Source: Lachnospiraceae bacterium (lineage in GTDB: Bacteria; Bacillota; Clostridia; Lachnospirales; Lachnospiraceae). From it: 51,107 nucleotides of DNA. The DNA is taken from positions 1 to 51,107 of the forward strand of contig JAAWBG010000052.1 of the NCBI GenBank assembly GCA_022792535.1, in the 5' to 3' direction. Position 1 is the stretch's first letter; every line of letters begins with the position of its first letter. Positions 43,278 to 51,107 of the stretch are shown one piece after another. The position numbers were made by a program, and so were the translations under genes. Under the pieces are notes generated by a model. The model did not search any database, had not been told where the DNA came from, and saw only the letters and a list, made by a program, of their open reading frames with translations.

Positions 43278-45047
43278 TTGGCACAAAAGAACCGGACAAA
43301 AGAGATCTGGCTGATCCCAAAACGGGTGAATCTGCATCAGACAATCTGCCTGATTGATGGAATTTTAGAGCGGAATTATGACGGTACCAGCTGGAAGCCT
43401 CAGAAACAAGATAATTTGGGAGTGAATCTGAAAAAGTGGGGAGCAACGAAAGATGGAAAAAATATCTCTCAGCAGGCCATTCGGACCTTAGTGGCTTCCA
43501 TACCGCAGTATCTGGGGTTTGTGTATATCAATACGGATCAGAATCCCAATACGATCTGTCTGACAGAGGCAGGAAAAGCCCTTTGGCGGAAACATCGGAG
43601 CGAACTTGAGAAGATTCCGAATCTGGTTGCAGGGAAGGATAAGCTGATTACAGAGTCGGAGATCTTATTACATCAGATGGAAAAACTGCAGATCACGAAT
43701 CCTGTGATAAATAAGGACTGCCAGAATATAGAGGTATTTCCATTTCGATTTCTGCTGAAAGTTCTGCTGGAAACAGAGTATTTAGATCAGGAAGAGATCG
43801 CCTGCATTTTGTTCCGGGTACAGGGGGAAGGAGATTTGGACCGGGTCATACAGGAGATTCAGAGATTTCGGGAAAAGTCTTGCGAAGAGCGGAAAATTCT
43901 GATGGACGCATTTCGGGAAACTCATATCGGGAACATCACGCTTGTGAAGGCCTCTTCTGCCGGATATTTTATTTCCTTGTGCCAGCTTACCGGAATTGTG
44001 GAAAGATGCCAGATTACGCCGGATAACAGAGAGACTTCCATCGCTGCATTGAAGATTAAGGATGAAAAGATACCTTATGTAAAAAAGATGATTTATGAAA
44101 CTTATAAAGGAGCAGAGACCTTTGATTTTAAGGATCAGAAACAATTGTGGGTGGATTATATGGGGAATCCAGAACGTAACCGTCCTCCCGTTTTTGTGAC
44201 CATTCGGAATTGGACCAAAGAAGATTTTCTGGTTCAGGTATGCCAAGGAGGCTGCTGTAAATACGATGATCTGATCAAAGAGAAAGAAAGCCTGAAGTTT
44301 CCTATGTTTCTGGAAGAACCTTATGAGGTAAAAGTGATCGAGCTTTTATCAGGAAATGAGTGGAAATCCATGGAGATCATTCCCACAGTGGAACAGAGAG
44401 AATTTGATATTCAAGGAGAGAGAACAGAAATCCCTGAAAAGGAGGAAACCTTGGAGGAGATGGCAGAGGATATTTTAAAACATTGCGGCGCTGCTTATTT
44501 TGCAGAAAAAAGGCTGGAACGCTTAAAAGTTTTAAAAAAGCTGACAGGAATTGATAAGACGAAAGACAAATCCTTGCGGGGAGCTTATCTGGAATATGAT
44601 ATGTATCGGCTGCTGACCCGGCTGAAGGAGGCTCATGTGATTGATCAGGCAGTATGGAATGGGAAAATAGGAAAATATGATCTGCCCCTTCAGGCTCCCG
44701 GCGGCAAAACAGGAACCCCGGACCTTGTGGTTGTTATAGATGATCTTCACATCGTACTGGAACTCACAACAATCCGGCCCAAATCCCTGCAGTTTCAGGC
44801 AGAAGGTTCCTCTGTTCCAGATCATATCAGATTATATCAGAAGGAAACAGGAGAGAAAACGATAGGTGTGTTCTGCGCGCCGGTGATTCATGAAAGAAAT
44901 CAGATTATTATGGAATCCGCCCTTCATTCCAGCGGTATTCCCTTCCAATCCATTTCCGTGGAGGATCTTCTGGAATTGTTTTTGACCAGAGACCGGGAAC
45001 AGATTAAAGAAAAATTATCAAAACATTGTAAAAAATTACTTATTTAG
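43278..45047 (+). CDS. Type IIS restriction endonuclease, AlwI/N.BstNBI-like
   Basis: A 589-residue nuclease. The N-terminal recognition half shows QAIRTLVASIPQYLGFVYIN and CLTEAGKAL (about residues 72-105), a pattern I know from N.BstNBI/AlwI-type enzymes. The C-terminal catalytic half carries TPDLVVVIDDLHIVLELTT: Asp482 and Glu495 with Thr497 where many nucleases have Lys, matching the PD...EVTT active site of N.BstNBI, followed by SLQFQAEGSS. It should cut a few bases outside an asymmetric site such as GGATC or GAGTC; the exact site is not readable. Translation starts at TTG 43278 after GGGGGAA. Confidence 0.86.
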   Translation: MAQKNRTKEIWLIPKRVNLHQTICLIDGILERNYDGTSWKPQKQDNLGVNLKKWGATKDGKNISQQAIRTLVASIPQYLGFVYINTDQNPNTICLTEAGKALWRKHRSELEKIPNLVAGKDKLITESEILLHQMEKLQITNPVINKDCQNIEVFPFRFLLKVLLETEYLDQEEIACILFRVQGEGDLDRVIQEIQRFREKSCEERKILMDAFRETHIGNITLVKASSAGYFISLCQLTGIVERCQITPDNRETSIAALKIKDEKIPYVKKMIYETYKGAETFDFKDQKQLWVDYMGNPERNRPPVFVTIRNWTKEDFLVQVCQGGCCKYDDLIKEKESLKFPMFLEEPYEVKVIELLSGNEWKSMEIIPTVEQREFDIQGERTEIPEKEETLEEMAEDILKHCGAAYFAEKRLERLKVLKKLTGIDKTKDKSLRGAYLEYDMYRLLTRLKEAHVIDQAVWNGKIGKYDLPLQAPGGKTGTPDLVVVIDDLHIVLELTTIRPKSLQFQAEGSSVPDHIRLYQKETGEKTIGVFCAPVIHERNQIIMESALHSSGIPFQSISVEDLLELFLTRDREQIKEKLSKHCKKLLI

Positions 45048-45337
45048 TTTGTTGGAAATCTTTTGAAGTTCTTTATTTTCTCACAACAGAAATTCTCTGT
45101 TAAATAGGATCCCCTTTTTCAATTTTATCTGCCATAGCAGTACATCGGAATGGATATATATCAATAGTATGTGATCTCATCAGGTTTATGTTACGTTAAG
45201 CCTGTTATCATGTCAATGATTACAAAAGATCAGGGAGGAAATCTGGCAGCTTATGTGAGGATATCGGCATCTCATGTCAGACAGGATTGCCAGGAAGAAC
45301 AGAAGACGTATAATAGATTTAAAAAGGCGGTGATCGT
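45048..45337 (+). other. Intergenic region after the R-M cassette
   Basis: AT-rich stretch of 290 nt. A small hairpin AACAGA/TCTGTT near 45086-45102 may be part of a weak terminator for the nuclease gene. The second half contains a 43-codon reading frame (separate entry). No clear promoter for the LytTR operon was found. Confidence 0.4.
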
Positions 45338-45341
45338 TTGA
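45210..45341 (+). CDS. Possible 43-residue leader or remnant ORF
   Basis: ATG at 45210 (or 45216) to TGA at 45339-45341. The frame is open from 45168. The stop overlaps the TTG start of the LytTR gene (TTGA), so it could be a translationally coupled leader. The peptide contains GGNLAAYVRISASHVRQD and ends TYNRFKKAVIV; AAYVRIS faintly recalls serine recombinases, but this is too short to trust. Could equally be a decayed gene end. Confidence 0.3.
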   Translation: MSMITKDQGGNLAAYVRISASHVRQDCQEEQKTYNRFKKAVIV

Positions 45342-45778
45342 AAATAGAGATCTGGGTGGATGAGAAAGCAGAAGATTTGAAGATTTCTGTTACTTGTAAA
45401 CAATTGACTTCTGATGTGGAAAAGATAGTGGCTTCACTTCGCATGATGAATCATCAATTGACGGTCAGAAAGGATCAGGAAATCTATCTGCTGGATCTTG
45501 AGCAAGTGATATATATCGAAAGTGTGGACCGGAAATGTTTTGTCTATACTTCGGACCAGGTGTATGAATCTGAGTTTCGTTTGTATGAATTAGAACAGCG
45601 GCTGGAAGAATATGGTTTTTTTCGGGTGAGCAGGTCATTTTTGATCCATCTGCAGAAAATTCAGTCGCTGAAAGGGGATATTAACCGGAGAATCCGTGTT
45701 ACCATGTCCAATGGAGAGCAGATTATTGCATCCAGGCAGTATGCAGACGAATTGAAGAAAAGATTAGGGGTGATGTAG
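45338..45778 (+). CDS. LytTR-domain transcriptional regulator
   Basis: A 146-residue DNA-binding protein without receiver domain. The LytTR domain (about 45-146) shows IYLLDLEQVIYIESVDRKCF, LEEYGFFRVSRSFLIHLQKI and RIRVTMSNGEQIIASRQY. Start is TTG 45338, after AGGCGG. One nt later begins a DUF3021 membrane protein; such LytTR-DUF3021 pairs form a two-gene sensing unit in which the membrane partner is thought to inhibit the regulator. The adjoining ABC transporter is the probable target. Confidence 0.93.
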   Translation: MKIEIWVDEKAEDLKISVTCKQLTSDVEKIVASLRMMNHQLTVRKDQEIYLLDLEQVIYIESVDRKCFVYTSDQVYESEFRLYELEQRLEEYGFFRVSRSFLIHLQKIQSLKGDINRRIRVTMSNGEQIIASRQYADELKKRLGVM

Positions 45779-46258
45779 ATGGAAGAAAAGAAAAGTATTT
45801 TTGATTATCTGGCCCAGATATTGATCGTATTTGGATTTGTAATGGTGATGATGAATAGTCTGTGTTGGTTTTTTGGAGATTCAGCAAAAGAGCTTTCTGC
45901 AATGTTTCTGTTGGGAAGTCAGGGAGTTCCAGTAGAGATTGCCTTTCAGTTTTTTTGTATTTCTGTTCTGATTGTAGGAGTACGAATTGTATTTTTTACA
46001 GATATTTTCATAAAAAGGATGTCTGTCTGGCTGCGGACGATCTGCATGTTAACAATAGTTGTGGTGATCATTGCTGTTTTTGCAATTGTTTTTCACTGGT
46101 TTCCGGCGGATATGTGGCAGCCTTGGGTAATGTTTCTGTTTTGTTTTGGAATCTCATTTCTGGGAAGTTATTTTGTGATGAGCATAAAAGAAAAAGAGGA
46201 AAACAGACGGATGGACGAGGCTCTGCAGCGGTTGAAAAAAAGGGAGGAAGAAAAATGA
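45779..46258 (+). CDS. DUF3021 membrane protein, partner of LytTR regulator
   Basis: A 159-residue protein with four membrane helices (about 10-28, 56-75, 84-105, 112-132) and a charged C-terminal tail of Lys/Glu/Arg (about 137-159). Matches DUF3021, regularly found behind LytTR proteins. It probably holds the regulator inactive until a membrane signal arrives (known idea for the family). The ABC ATPase start codon overlaps its stop codon (ATGA). Confidence 0.85.
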   Translation: MEEKKSIFDYLAQILIVFGFVMVMMNSLCWFFGDSAKELSAMFLLGSQGVPVEIAFQFFCISVLIVGVRIVFFTDIFIKRMSVWLRTICMLTIVVVIIAVFAIVFHWFPADMWQPWVMFLFCFGISFLGSYFVMSIKEKEENRRMDEALQRLKKREEEK

Positions 46259-47109
46259 ATGGTACGTTGATGGCGGCAGACCTTTCTTTTGGATTTGGAG
46301 AAAAGCAGATTTTGAATCATATTACATTTGAGGTGGGGAAGGGAGAGATTTTTGGCCTGTTAGGTCCTTCAGGGGCAGGTAAGACTACATTGATCAAACT
46401 TTTGACCGGACAGCTCAGACAGAAAGAGGGGTATGCAGAACTTTTGGGAAAAGATACGAGAGAGCTGGGAGATTCAGAGCACAGGCAGATTGGGATTATG
46501 ATGGACGATTTCGGCTTGTATGAGCGGTTGTCTGCATATGATAACCTGCTGTTTTATGCGGACATTTACGGTGTTTCCCACAGCAGAATTCCAGATATCT
46601 TAAATAGCATTGGCCTGTATGAGGCAAGGAACCGGGCAGTCTTTAAACTTTCCAAAGGAATGAAAAACAGATTGTCCCTGGCCAGAGCTTTGATGAACGA
46701 TGGAAAAATATTGTTTTTGGATGAACCCACCTCTGGACTTGATCCAGCTGTTTCAAAGGAGATACATGATATTTTGGCAGAACAAAAGAAAAGGGGAACA
46801 GCCATTTTTCTTACCACCCATAATATGTTTGAGGCAGAAAGTCTCTGCGACCAGATAGCCTTGCTAAACGAAGGCAGTATTTTGGAATACGGAAGTCCTG
46901 CAGATATCTGCAGAAAATATGACCATTTAAACAAGATTCAAGTTACATTAAAAGGCGGAGAAATGGTTTCTCTGGAAAACAGCAAGGCTTCCGCTCTTTG
47001 GGTCAAAGAATATTTGGAACAGGAAATGGTGGAGGCCATACATTCCACAGAACCTACATTGGAAACTGTTTTTTTGGAATTGACAGGAAGGGGGCTGGGA
47101 GAATTATGA
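46255..47109 (+). CDS. ABC transporter ATP-binding protein
   Basis: A 284-residue ATPase of an ABC-2-type exporter. Walker A is GLLGPSGAGKTTLIKLL (about residue 34); signature LSKGMKNRLSLARALM (about 138); Walker B KILFLDEPTSGLDP (about 157); switch His in LTTHNM. The C-terminal 80 residues form the accessory domain typical of drug or bacteriocin exporters. ATG at 46255 overlaps the DUF3021 stop. The permease follows, overlapping by 4 nt. Likely substrate: an antimicrobial compound or lipid, regulated by the LytTR unit. Confidence 0.93.
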   Translation: MNGTLMAADLSFGFGEKQILNHITFEVGKGEIFGLLGPSGAGKTTLIKLLTGQLRQKEGYAELLGKDTRELGDSEHRQIGIMMDDFGLYERLSAYDNLLFYADIYGVSHSRIPDILNSIGLYEARNRAVFKLSKGMKNRLSLARALMNDGKILFLDEPTSGLDPAVSKEIHDILAEQKKRGTAIFLTTHNMFEAESLCDQIALLNEGSILEYGSPADICRKYDHLNKIQVTLKGGEMVSLENSKASALWVKEYLEQEMVEAIHSTEPTLETVFLELTGRGLGEL

Positions 47110-47792
47110 ACCATACTGCAGCAATTTTTAAAAAGCAGTTAAAAGATACCTGTAAAAACAAGACAATTTTGATTCAGTTTGTGATGTTTCCGGTTCTTAC
47201 ACTGGTTATGCATAATATGATCAAAATAGATGGGATGCCAAAGAACTTCTTTGTCAACCTTTTTGCTGTTATGTATATGGGGATGGCGCCTTTGACAAGC
47301 ATATCGGCGGTTATAGCAGAAGAAAAAGAAAAAAATACCCTCCGTGTCTTACTGATGTCAAATGTAAAACCCTGTGAGTATTTGCTGGGAATAGGCAGTC
47401 ACATTTGGACGGCGTGTATGCTGGGAGCGGCAGTTATCTGCACCGTTGGAAACTATCGTCTGCAGGAAAGAATTATTTTTATGATCCTTATGGCGGCAGG
47501 CATTTTTATTTCGCTGCTCCTTGGAGCGGCAATCGGGATCTGGAGCAAAAATCAGATGATGGCCTCTTCCATTGCCATACCCGTTATGATGGTCTTATCA
47601 TTTCTGCCTATGCTGTCCATGTTTCATGACACCGTCAGAAAAGTGGGAAGATTCATCTATTCTGAACAGATCAACAGGATGATCAGCCAGATAGATTCTC
47701 TGCAGATTGAGAAAGAAAGTATCTGTATTCTTGGGGGAAATTTAGTGATTTTTGTAGTGCTTTTTCTGACGGCATATCGAAAATGGGATTAA
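47106..47792 (+). CDS. ABC-2 type transporter permease
   Basis: A 228-residue membrane subunit with about six helices. The start MNHTAAIFKKQLKDTCKNK is followed by the first helix; AVIAEEKEKNTLRVLLMSNVKP (about residue 62) is the conserved cytosolic coupling stretch of ABC-2 permeases. It is shorter than the usual 240-400 residues and lacks a large extracellular domain, so it probably works as a homodimer with the preceding ATPase. Start ATG overlaps the ATPase stop (ATGA), so the operon of four genes is translated in coupling. Confidence 0.88.
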   Translation: MNHTAAIFKKQLKDTCKNKTILIQFVMFPVLTLVMHNMIKIDGMPKNFFVNLFAVMYMGMAPLTSISAVIAEEKEKNTLRVLLMSNVKPCEYLLGIGSHIWTACMLGAAVICTVGNYRLQERIIFMILMAAGIFISLLLGAAIGIWSKNQMMASSIAIPVMMVLSFLPMLSMFHDTVRKVGRFIYSEQINRMISQIDSLQIEKESICILGGNLVIFVVLFLTAYRKWD

Positions 47793-47880
47793 AATTTTAA
47801 GGAATAACAAATCTTTTCTAAGAGGGTTTAGGAAGAAGCGTCATAAGAAGGAAAGAATGAACCATAGATGCCAGAATAGA

Positions 47881-47909
47881 TTGTAGAATGGAAAAGAATG
47901 AGATATAAT
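47881..47909 (+). promoter_or_regulatory. Promoter of the lipoprotein gene
   Basis: TTGTAG (47881-47886), 17-nt spacer, TATAAT (47904-47909). The leader to the ATG at 48028 is about 110 nt with no strong hairpin. The rest of 47793-48027 holds no gene. Confidence 0.65.
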
Positions 47910-48027
47910 GTGAAGGGAAAGCAGAATGGATGTTTTTATGGAGAGAAGAAAAAGGGCGCTTGAATATAGAACTTTCTGTTAAAAGGATCAGTGCTTGCTA
48001 TATTTCGGGAAAAGGGAGGAGTTTCTA

Positions 48028-48525
48028 ATGAAACGTAAGATAACAGCCTTATTGTGTATAGGGATTCTGCTGTTGGGCGGCTGCGCCGAAAAGCCAGCAA
48101 AGCAGGATGTGCCAAAGCAAAGTGTAGTAGGGCAGGAAGGGAAAGAACAGGAGACAGAGGAGCAAAAGGAGAAAGAACAGGAAACAGCAGATGATAAGAT
48201 GTACATTGGAGAATATGCGGATTCTGACGCAGGGGGAATGAATCTGGAGATCGGGAAGGGAGACGACAGCAGTTACATTGTACAGATTGGAATTGCGGGG
48301 CTGACGTATCTGGAAGATGGCGTTGGGGAATTGACTGCAGAAGGTATGAAATTTACCGCAACGGATGCTGCTGGTAATCCCATCAGCGGTATCATTACTG
48401 TGGAAGGAAAAAATGCAGTGGTTATTTTCACAGATTCTACTTGGGAATACTTGGAAAATGGCGATTCTTTTCAGTATATAAAATCTTCCGATATTCCCAA
48501 TATTAGATCTGAGTCCCAGGAATAG
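48028..48525 (+). CDS. Small lipoprotein with C-terminal beta domain
   Basis: A 165-residue lipoprotein. Signal peptide with lipobox LLGGC (Cys18) is followed by a Gln/Glu/Lys-rich linker (about residues 20-56). A beta-rich domain (about 60-165) starts MYIGEYADSDAGGMNLEIG, with a small repeat-like set of strands. I recognise no named domain; the pattern of GxxG turns recalls lipocalin-like or DUF-type ligand-binding lipoproteins of Clostridia. Start from ATG 48028 after GGGAGGAG. Transcribed from its own promoter; possible link with the preceding exporter is only positional. Confidence 0.8.
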   Translation: MKRKITALLCIGILLLGGCAEKPAKQDVPKQSVVGQEGKEQETEEQKEKEQETADDKMYIGEYADSDAGGMNLEIGKGDDSSYIVQIGIAGLTYLEDGVGELTAEGMKFTATDAAGNPISGIITVEGKNAVVIFTDSTWEYLENGDSFQYIKSSDIPNIRSESQE

Positions 48526-48593
48526 ACGTAGATGTAATAAGGGAGACGCTAAGACCAGCAGATTGGAAAAGTGAAATTTACGGAGAATACAGA

Positions 48594-49187
48594 ATGGAAA
48601 AAACTTTGAATGAAATGAGCCTGGAAGAACTGTGGCGGTTATTTCCAATCTTTCTTGTGGAACATAAAAGGGAATGGCAGGATTGGTATGGGGATGAAAA
48701 AGAAAATATTTTGTCATTGCTGCCCAAGGGAATGGGAAAAAGGATCTCTCATATTGGCAGTACAGCCATACCTGGGATATGGGCAAAAAATATTGTTGAC
48801 ATTCTTCTTGAAACAGAAGATCGGGAAGGGATGTTAAAGGCAAAGGAAGTGCTGGCAGACAATGGATGGATATGTATGAGCCAGGAGGCTGACAGAATTT
48901 CGATGAATAAAGGATATACCAAAGAGGGCTTTGCTGAAAAAGTGTTTCATATACATATCAGGCTGTTTGGAGATAATAGTGAGCTGTATTTTAGGGATTA
49001 TCTGTGTGAAAATCTTAAGGCAGCAAAAGAATATGAACAATTAAAACTATCTTTGCAGCAGAAGTTTGAGTATAACAGAGACGGATATACAGAGGCAAAG
49101 AGTGAGTTTATTCAAAAATATACGGATATAGCCCGAAAGAAATATTCAGGCAGATATAAAGGATCTTATAGTTTTGAAGGGAAATAG
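48594..49187 (+). CDS. GrpB/UPF0157 family protein
   Basis: A 197-residue protein of the GrpB family, nucleotidyltransferase-like fold. Core segments are ISHIGSTAIPGIWAKNIVDILLE (about residue 50) with GS and DI positions of the transferase fold, FHIHIRLFGDNSE (about 120) and LYFRDYLCENLKAAKEYEQLK. Relatives are found fused to dephospho-CoA kinase or glutamate kinase domains, but the catalytic role remains undetermined. ATG at 48594 follows GGAGAA. Lies 68 nt after the lipoprotein gene, possibly the same transcript. Confidence 0.87.
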   Translation: MEKTLNEMSLEELWRLFPIFLVEHKREWQDWYGDEKENILSLLPKGMGKRISHIGSTAIPGIWAKNIVDILLETEDREGMLKAKEVLADNGWICMSQEADRISMNKGYTKEGFAEKVFHIHIRLFGDNSELYFRDYLCENLKAAKEYEQLKLSLQQKFEYNRDGYTEAKSEFIQKYTDIARKKYSGRYKGSYSFEGK

Positions 49188-49662
49188 ACTAAGTGGTTTG
49201 GAAATGCAAAGGCAGATAAAACGATGAGAAATCCGGAAGAAACCGTCGGCAGGATGATAGACAGGGCAGGCACAAGTTTTGAAATATGAATGGCAGGAAG
49301 AGACTGGTAAATGAGGTGAATATCGTGAAGGGAAAAAATGATGTTGAAGCCATATCCATAGCAAGGCTCTATGGCTGGGAGAGTGAGATTATACATGCAA
49401 GATCCAAGAATCAAAGCATAGATCACTTATCAAAAGAATTAATTGAGAATCCTTCTTATGGAGATGGAGGAATGGCGTCCGCAGTTCGTATTGTATCCAG
49501 CGGCAGCATGAAAAAAGAGAGTTAAAATATTTGTATTTCCACGGGAACGTTGATTTTGGCAGTGGATGTTCCAAAATCAGAAAAGTATGGAAAGAAAGGG
49601 CAGGAGGTATTATTTCAAATTTTAGAAATCAGGACCGCCTGCTGAGGTAACCAAAGATCAAT
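49188..49662 (+). other. Gap with a doubtful small ORF
   Basis: A 475-nt region. One reading frame (49286-49525, 79 codons; or from GTG 49325, behind GAGGTGAA) encodes a polar peptide with no recognisable domain and a Ser/Lys-rich end; it may be a decayed gene. A hairpin (TGATTTTGG near 49551, CCAAAATCA near 49571) lies downstream of it. The MATE gene start at 49663 has only a weak ribosome site (AGGTAACC). Confidence 0.35.
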
Positions 49663-51012
49663 ATGGAAAAAAATCTGACTTCTGGCAGTGTATTTCAAAA
49701 TATTGTGTATTTTTCACTGCCTTATCTTTTATCTTATTTTCTGCAGACTCTGTATGGGATGGCAGATTTATTTATTGTAAGCCAGTTTTATGGGGTGGAA
49801 CATATCACAGCAGTTTCTATCGGCAGTCAGGTCATGCACATGCTGACAGTCATTATTGTTGGGCTGGCCATGGGTTCCACCGTAACCATTGGAAAGGCAG
49901 TTGGCGCCAGAGCCTTGAATCAGGCTTCCAACGCTGTCGGCAACACAGTGACGCTATTTTTGGGTGTTTCCCTTGCATTTACAGCAGTCATGCTGGCTTT
50001 GACAAGCCGCCTTGTGGTGATTATGTCTACGCCGAAAGAGGCGGTCTCAGAGACGATTACCTATCTGACGATCTGCTTTATCGGAATCCCATTTATTACC
50101 GCATACAATATTATCAGTTCCATTTTCCGAGGCATGGGAGATTCCAGAAGTCCCATGTATTTTATTGCGATTGCATGCGGGATAAATATCGGATTGGATT
50201 ATCTTTTGATCGGCGGGTTTCACCTGGGCGCGGCAGGCGCTGCCTTAGGCACTACTTTATCGCAGACCATCAGCGTTATAGCAGCTCTGCTTGTCATTTT
50301 CAGAAAAAAGACAGGATTGACTTTGCGGAAAGAAAATTTTAAACCTCAGTCGGGGACAATGGGACAGATATTGAAAATTGGGATTCCCGTTGCACTGCAG
50401 GATGGATTTATACAGATTGCATTTTTGGTAATCACTGTGATTGCGAACCGCAGAGGGCTGCAGGATGCAGCGGCAGTGGGAATTGTGGAGAAAGTGATCG
50501 GGGTTCTGTTTTTGGTGCCCTCCTCTATGTTGTCTTCTGTCTCTGCACTTTCCGCACAAAACCTTGGAGCAGGCAAACAAGAGCGGGCGGCTTTGACGCT
50601 GCGGTATGCAGTGATGATAGCGGCAGGGTTTGGATTAATAGCTTCGATCTTGATTCAATTTTCGGCAGAACCAGTGGTAGGCATTTTTACTGAAAATGAA
50701 GAAGTGATCGTGCTGGGCGGACAGTATCTGCGGGGCTATATCTGGGACTGCATGTTTGCCGGAGTGCATTTTTGCTTTAGCGGGTATTTCTGCGCCTTAG
50801 GAATGTCTGGGATTTCTTTCCTGCACAATGTGCTGTCCATTGTCTGCGTGCGGATACCCGGCGCTTACTTTGCATCAGAATATTTTGCAGATACGTTGTT
50901 CCCTATGGGACTGGCGGCGCCAGGCGGTTCGCTGCTGTCGGTGGTTATCTGCGTGGTTGCCTATAAAATTGTCAGAGAAAGAGGAAAATTGGAAAAATAT
51001 GGTGGAAAGTAG
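49663..51012 (+). CDS. MATE family efflux protein (second)
   Basis: A 449-residue, 12-helix MATE exporter. Features: IVYFSLPYLLSYFLQTLYGM and ADLFIVSQFYGVEHITAVSI at the N-terminus, IFRGMGDSRSPMYFIAIACG (about residue 148) and the second-half repeat ISFLHNVLSIVCVRIPGAYF. It is a different branch from the MATE at 4557. No regulator gene is adjacent. Substrate unknown. The start follows a weak ribosome site; no alternative upstream start is convincing. Confidence 0.93.
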   Translation: MEKNLTSGSVFQNIVYFSLPYLLSYFLQTLYGMADLFIVSQFYGVEHITAVSIGSQVMHMLTVIIVGLAMGSTVTIGKAVGARALNQASNAVGNTVTLFLGVSLAFTAVMLALTSRLVVIMSTPKEAVSETITYLTICFIGIPFITAYNIISSIFRGMGDSRSPMYFIAIACGINIGLDYLLIGGFHLGAAGAALGTTLSQTISVIAALLVIFRKKTGLTLRKENFKPQSGTMGQILKIGIPVALQDGFIQIAFLVITVIANRRGLQDAAAVGIVEKVIGVLFLVPSSMLSSVSALSAQNLGAGKQERAALTLRYAVMIAAGFGLIASILIQFSAEPVVGIFTENEEVIVLGGQYLRGYIWDCMFAGVHFCFSGYFCALGMSGISFLHNVLSIVCVRIPGAYFASEYFADTLFPMGLAAPGGSLLSVVICVVAYKIVRERGKLEKYGGK

Positions 51013-51107
51013 AGGGGAGTGTGGTATAATAGGGGAGGGATAATTGATAGTTATCTGTTGGATTTGGTGCATCAAAGCAGCATAAAAAATTAGGAATTAT
51101 TCAATTA
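51013..51107 (+). other. Window end, no gene
   Basis: A TATAAT at about 51024-51029 may be the -10 of a downstream gene, but no good -35 lies at the right distance. Nothing else is seen before the window ends. Confidence 0.35.

Noticed and set aside
45862..46254. N-terminal extension of the ABC ATPase through the DUF3021 gene
   Set aside because: Cys/Phe-rich out-of-frame reading of the DUF3021 gene; ATPase starts at ATG 46255 with AGGGAGG.
48049..48843. 264-codon minus-strand reading frame
   Set aside because: Antisense to a clear lipoprotein and GrpB gene; Phe/Ser/Cys-rich composition and no ribosome site.
49286..49525. 79-codon ORF as a confident gene
   Set aside because: No recognisable domain, weak or alternative start, no neighbours to support it; kept only as a remark on the gap.

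Overview
The window is about 51 kb of a moderately AT-rich genome. Strong AGGAGG ribosome sites, frequent TTG/GTG starts, spoVA sporulation genes, LL-diaminopimelate aminotransferase, an ANTAR regulator behind glutamine synthetase, Bce-type sensing and a LytTR/DUF3021 pair point to an anaerobic spore-forming Firmicute, most likely a Lachnospiraceae gut bacterium. No rRNA, tRNA, IS element, phage gene or real CRISPR array was seen.

Layout. 1-2.3 kb: end of the spoVA operon (spoVAD, spoVAE) and a repetitive lipoprotein. 2.4-7.2 kb: guaB (minus strand), a MarR regulator with MATE exporter behind a textbook promoter/operator, and a small [FeFe]-hydrogenase-like protein. 7.2-22.9 kb: a large tellurium-resistance-type (Ter) stress locus. 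It holds two phosphoribosyltransferase-fold proteins (PRTase-TRSP and StiP-PELOTA), a citrate-lyase/HpcH-type TIM barrel on the other strand, a cytosolic YceG-like/trypsin fusion, a rhomboid protease, YceG, TelA, three TerD paralogues and a PMCA-type Ca2+ ATPase, then a Cof-type HAD phosphatase and an acetyltransferase. 23-30 kb: a purine permease, a CDF metal exporter, a Crh-like HPr with Tyr at position 15, a DUF6465 protein, a receiver-(p)ppGpp synthetase fusion followed at once by a Bce-type response regulator and kinase, and a GNAT enzyme. 30-40.5 kb: stand-alone HisA, glnA with ANTAR regulator, dapF, dapL, asnA, a secreted fibronectin-III protein, an ABC-F ATPase and MgtC. 40.5-45 kb: a type IIS restriction-modification cassette with two methyltransferases and an AlwI/N.BstNBI-like nuclease. 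45-51 kb: LytTR-DUF3021-ABC transporter operon, a lipoprotein, a GrpB-family protein and a second MATE exporter.

How parts fit. The Ter locus looks like one stress system: TerD proteins and the Ca2+ ATPase link it to calcium, the PRTase/HpcH/HAD genes to synthesis or recycling of a nucleoside-like metabolite, and two serine proteases (one soluble, one intramembrane) suggest proteolytic output. A consensus promoter at 12532-12560 drives the rhomboid-to-ATPase operon, which ends at a terminator at 21170-21236. The 26-29.5 kb block appears to join phosphorylation signalling with alarmone synthesis. Nitrogen and amino-acid genes (glnA, dapF, dapL, asnA) cluster at 31-36.5 kb.

The strongest candidates for something undescribed are the receiver-alarmone synthetase fusion in a Bce-type operon, the YceG/trypsin plus rhomboid pair in the Ter locus, and two tandem arrays that multiply ribosome-binding/start regions: 17-bp units before dapL and 34-37-bp units before the second methyltransferase. 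All functional calls are from reading sequence and remembered family features; no database search was run.
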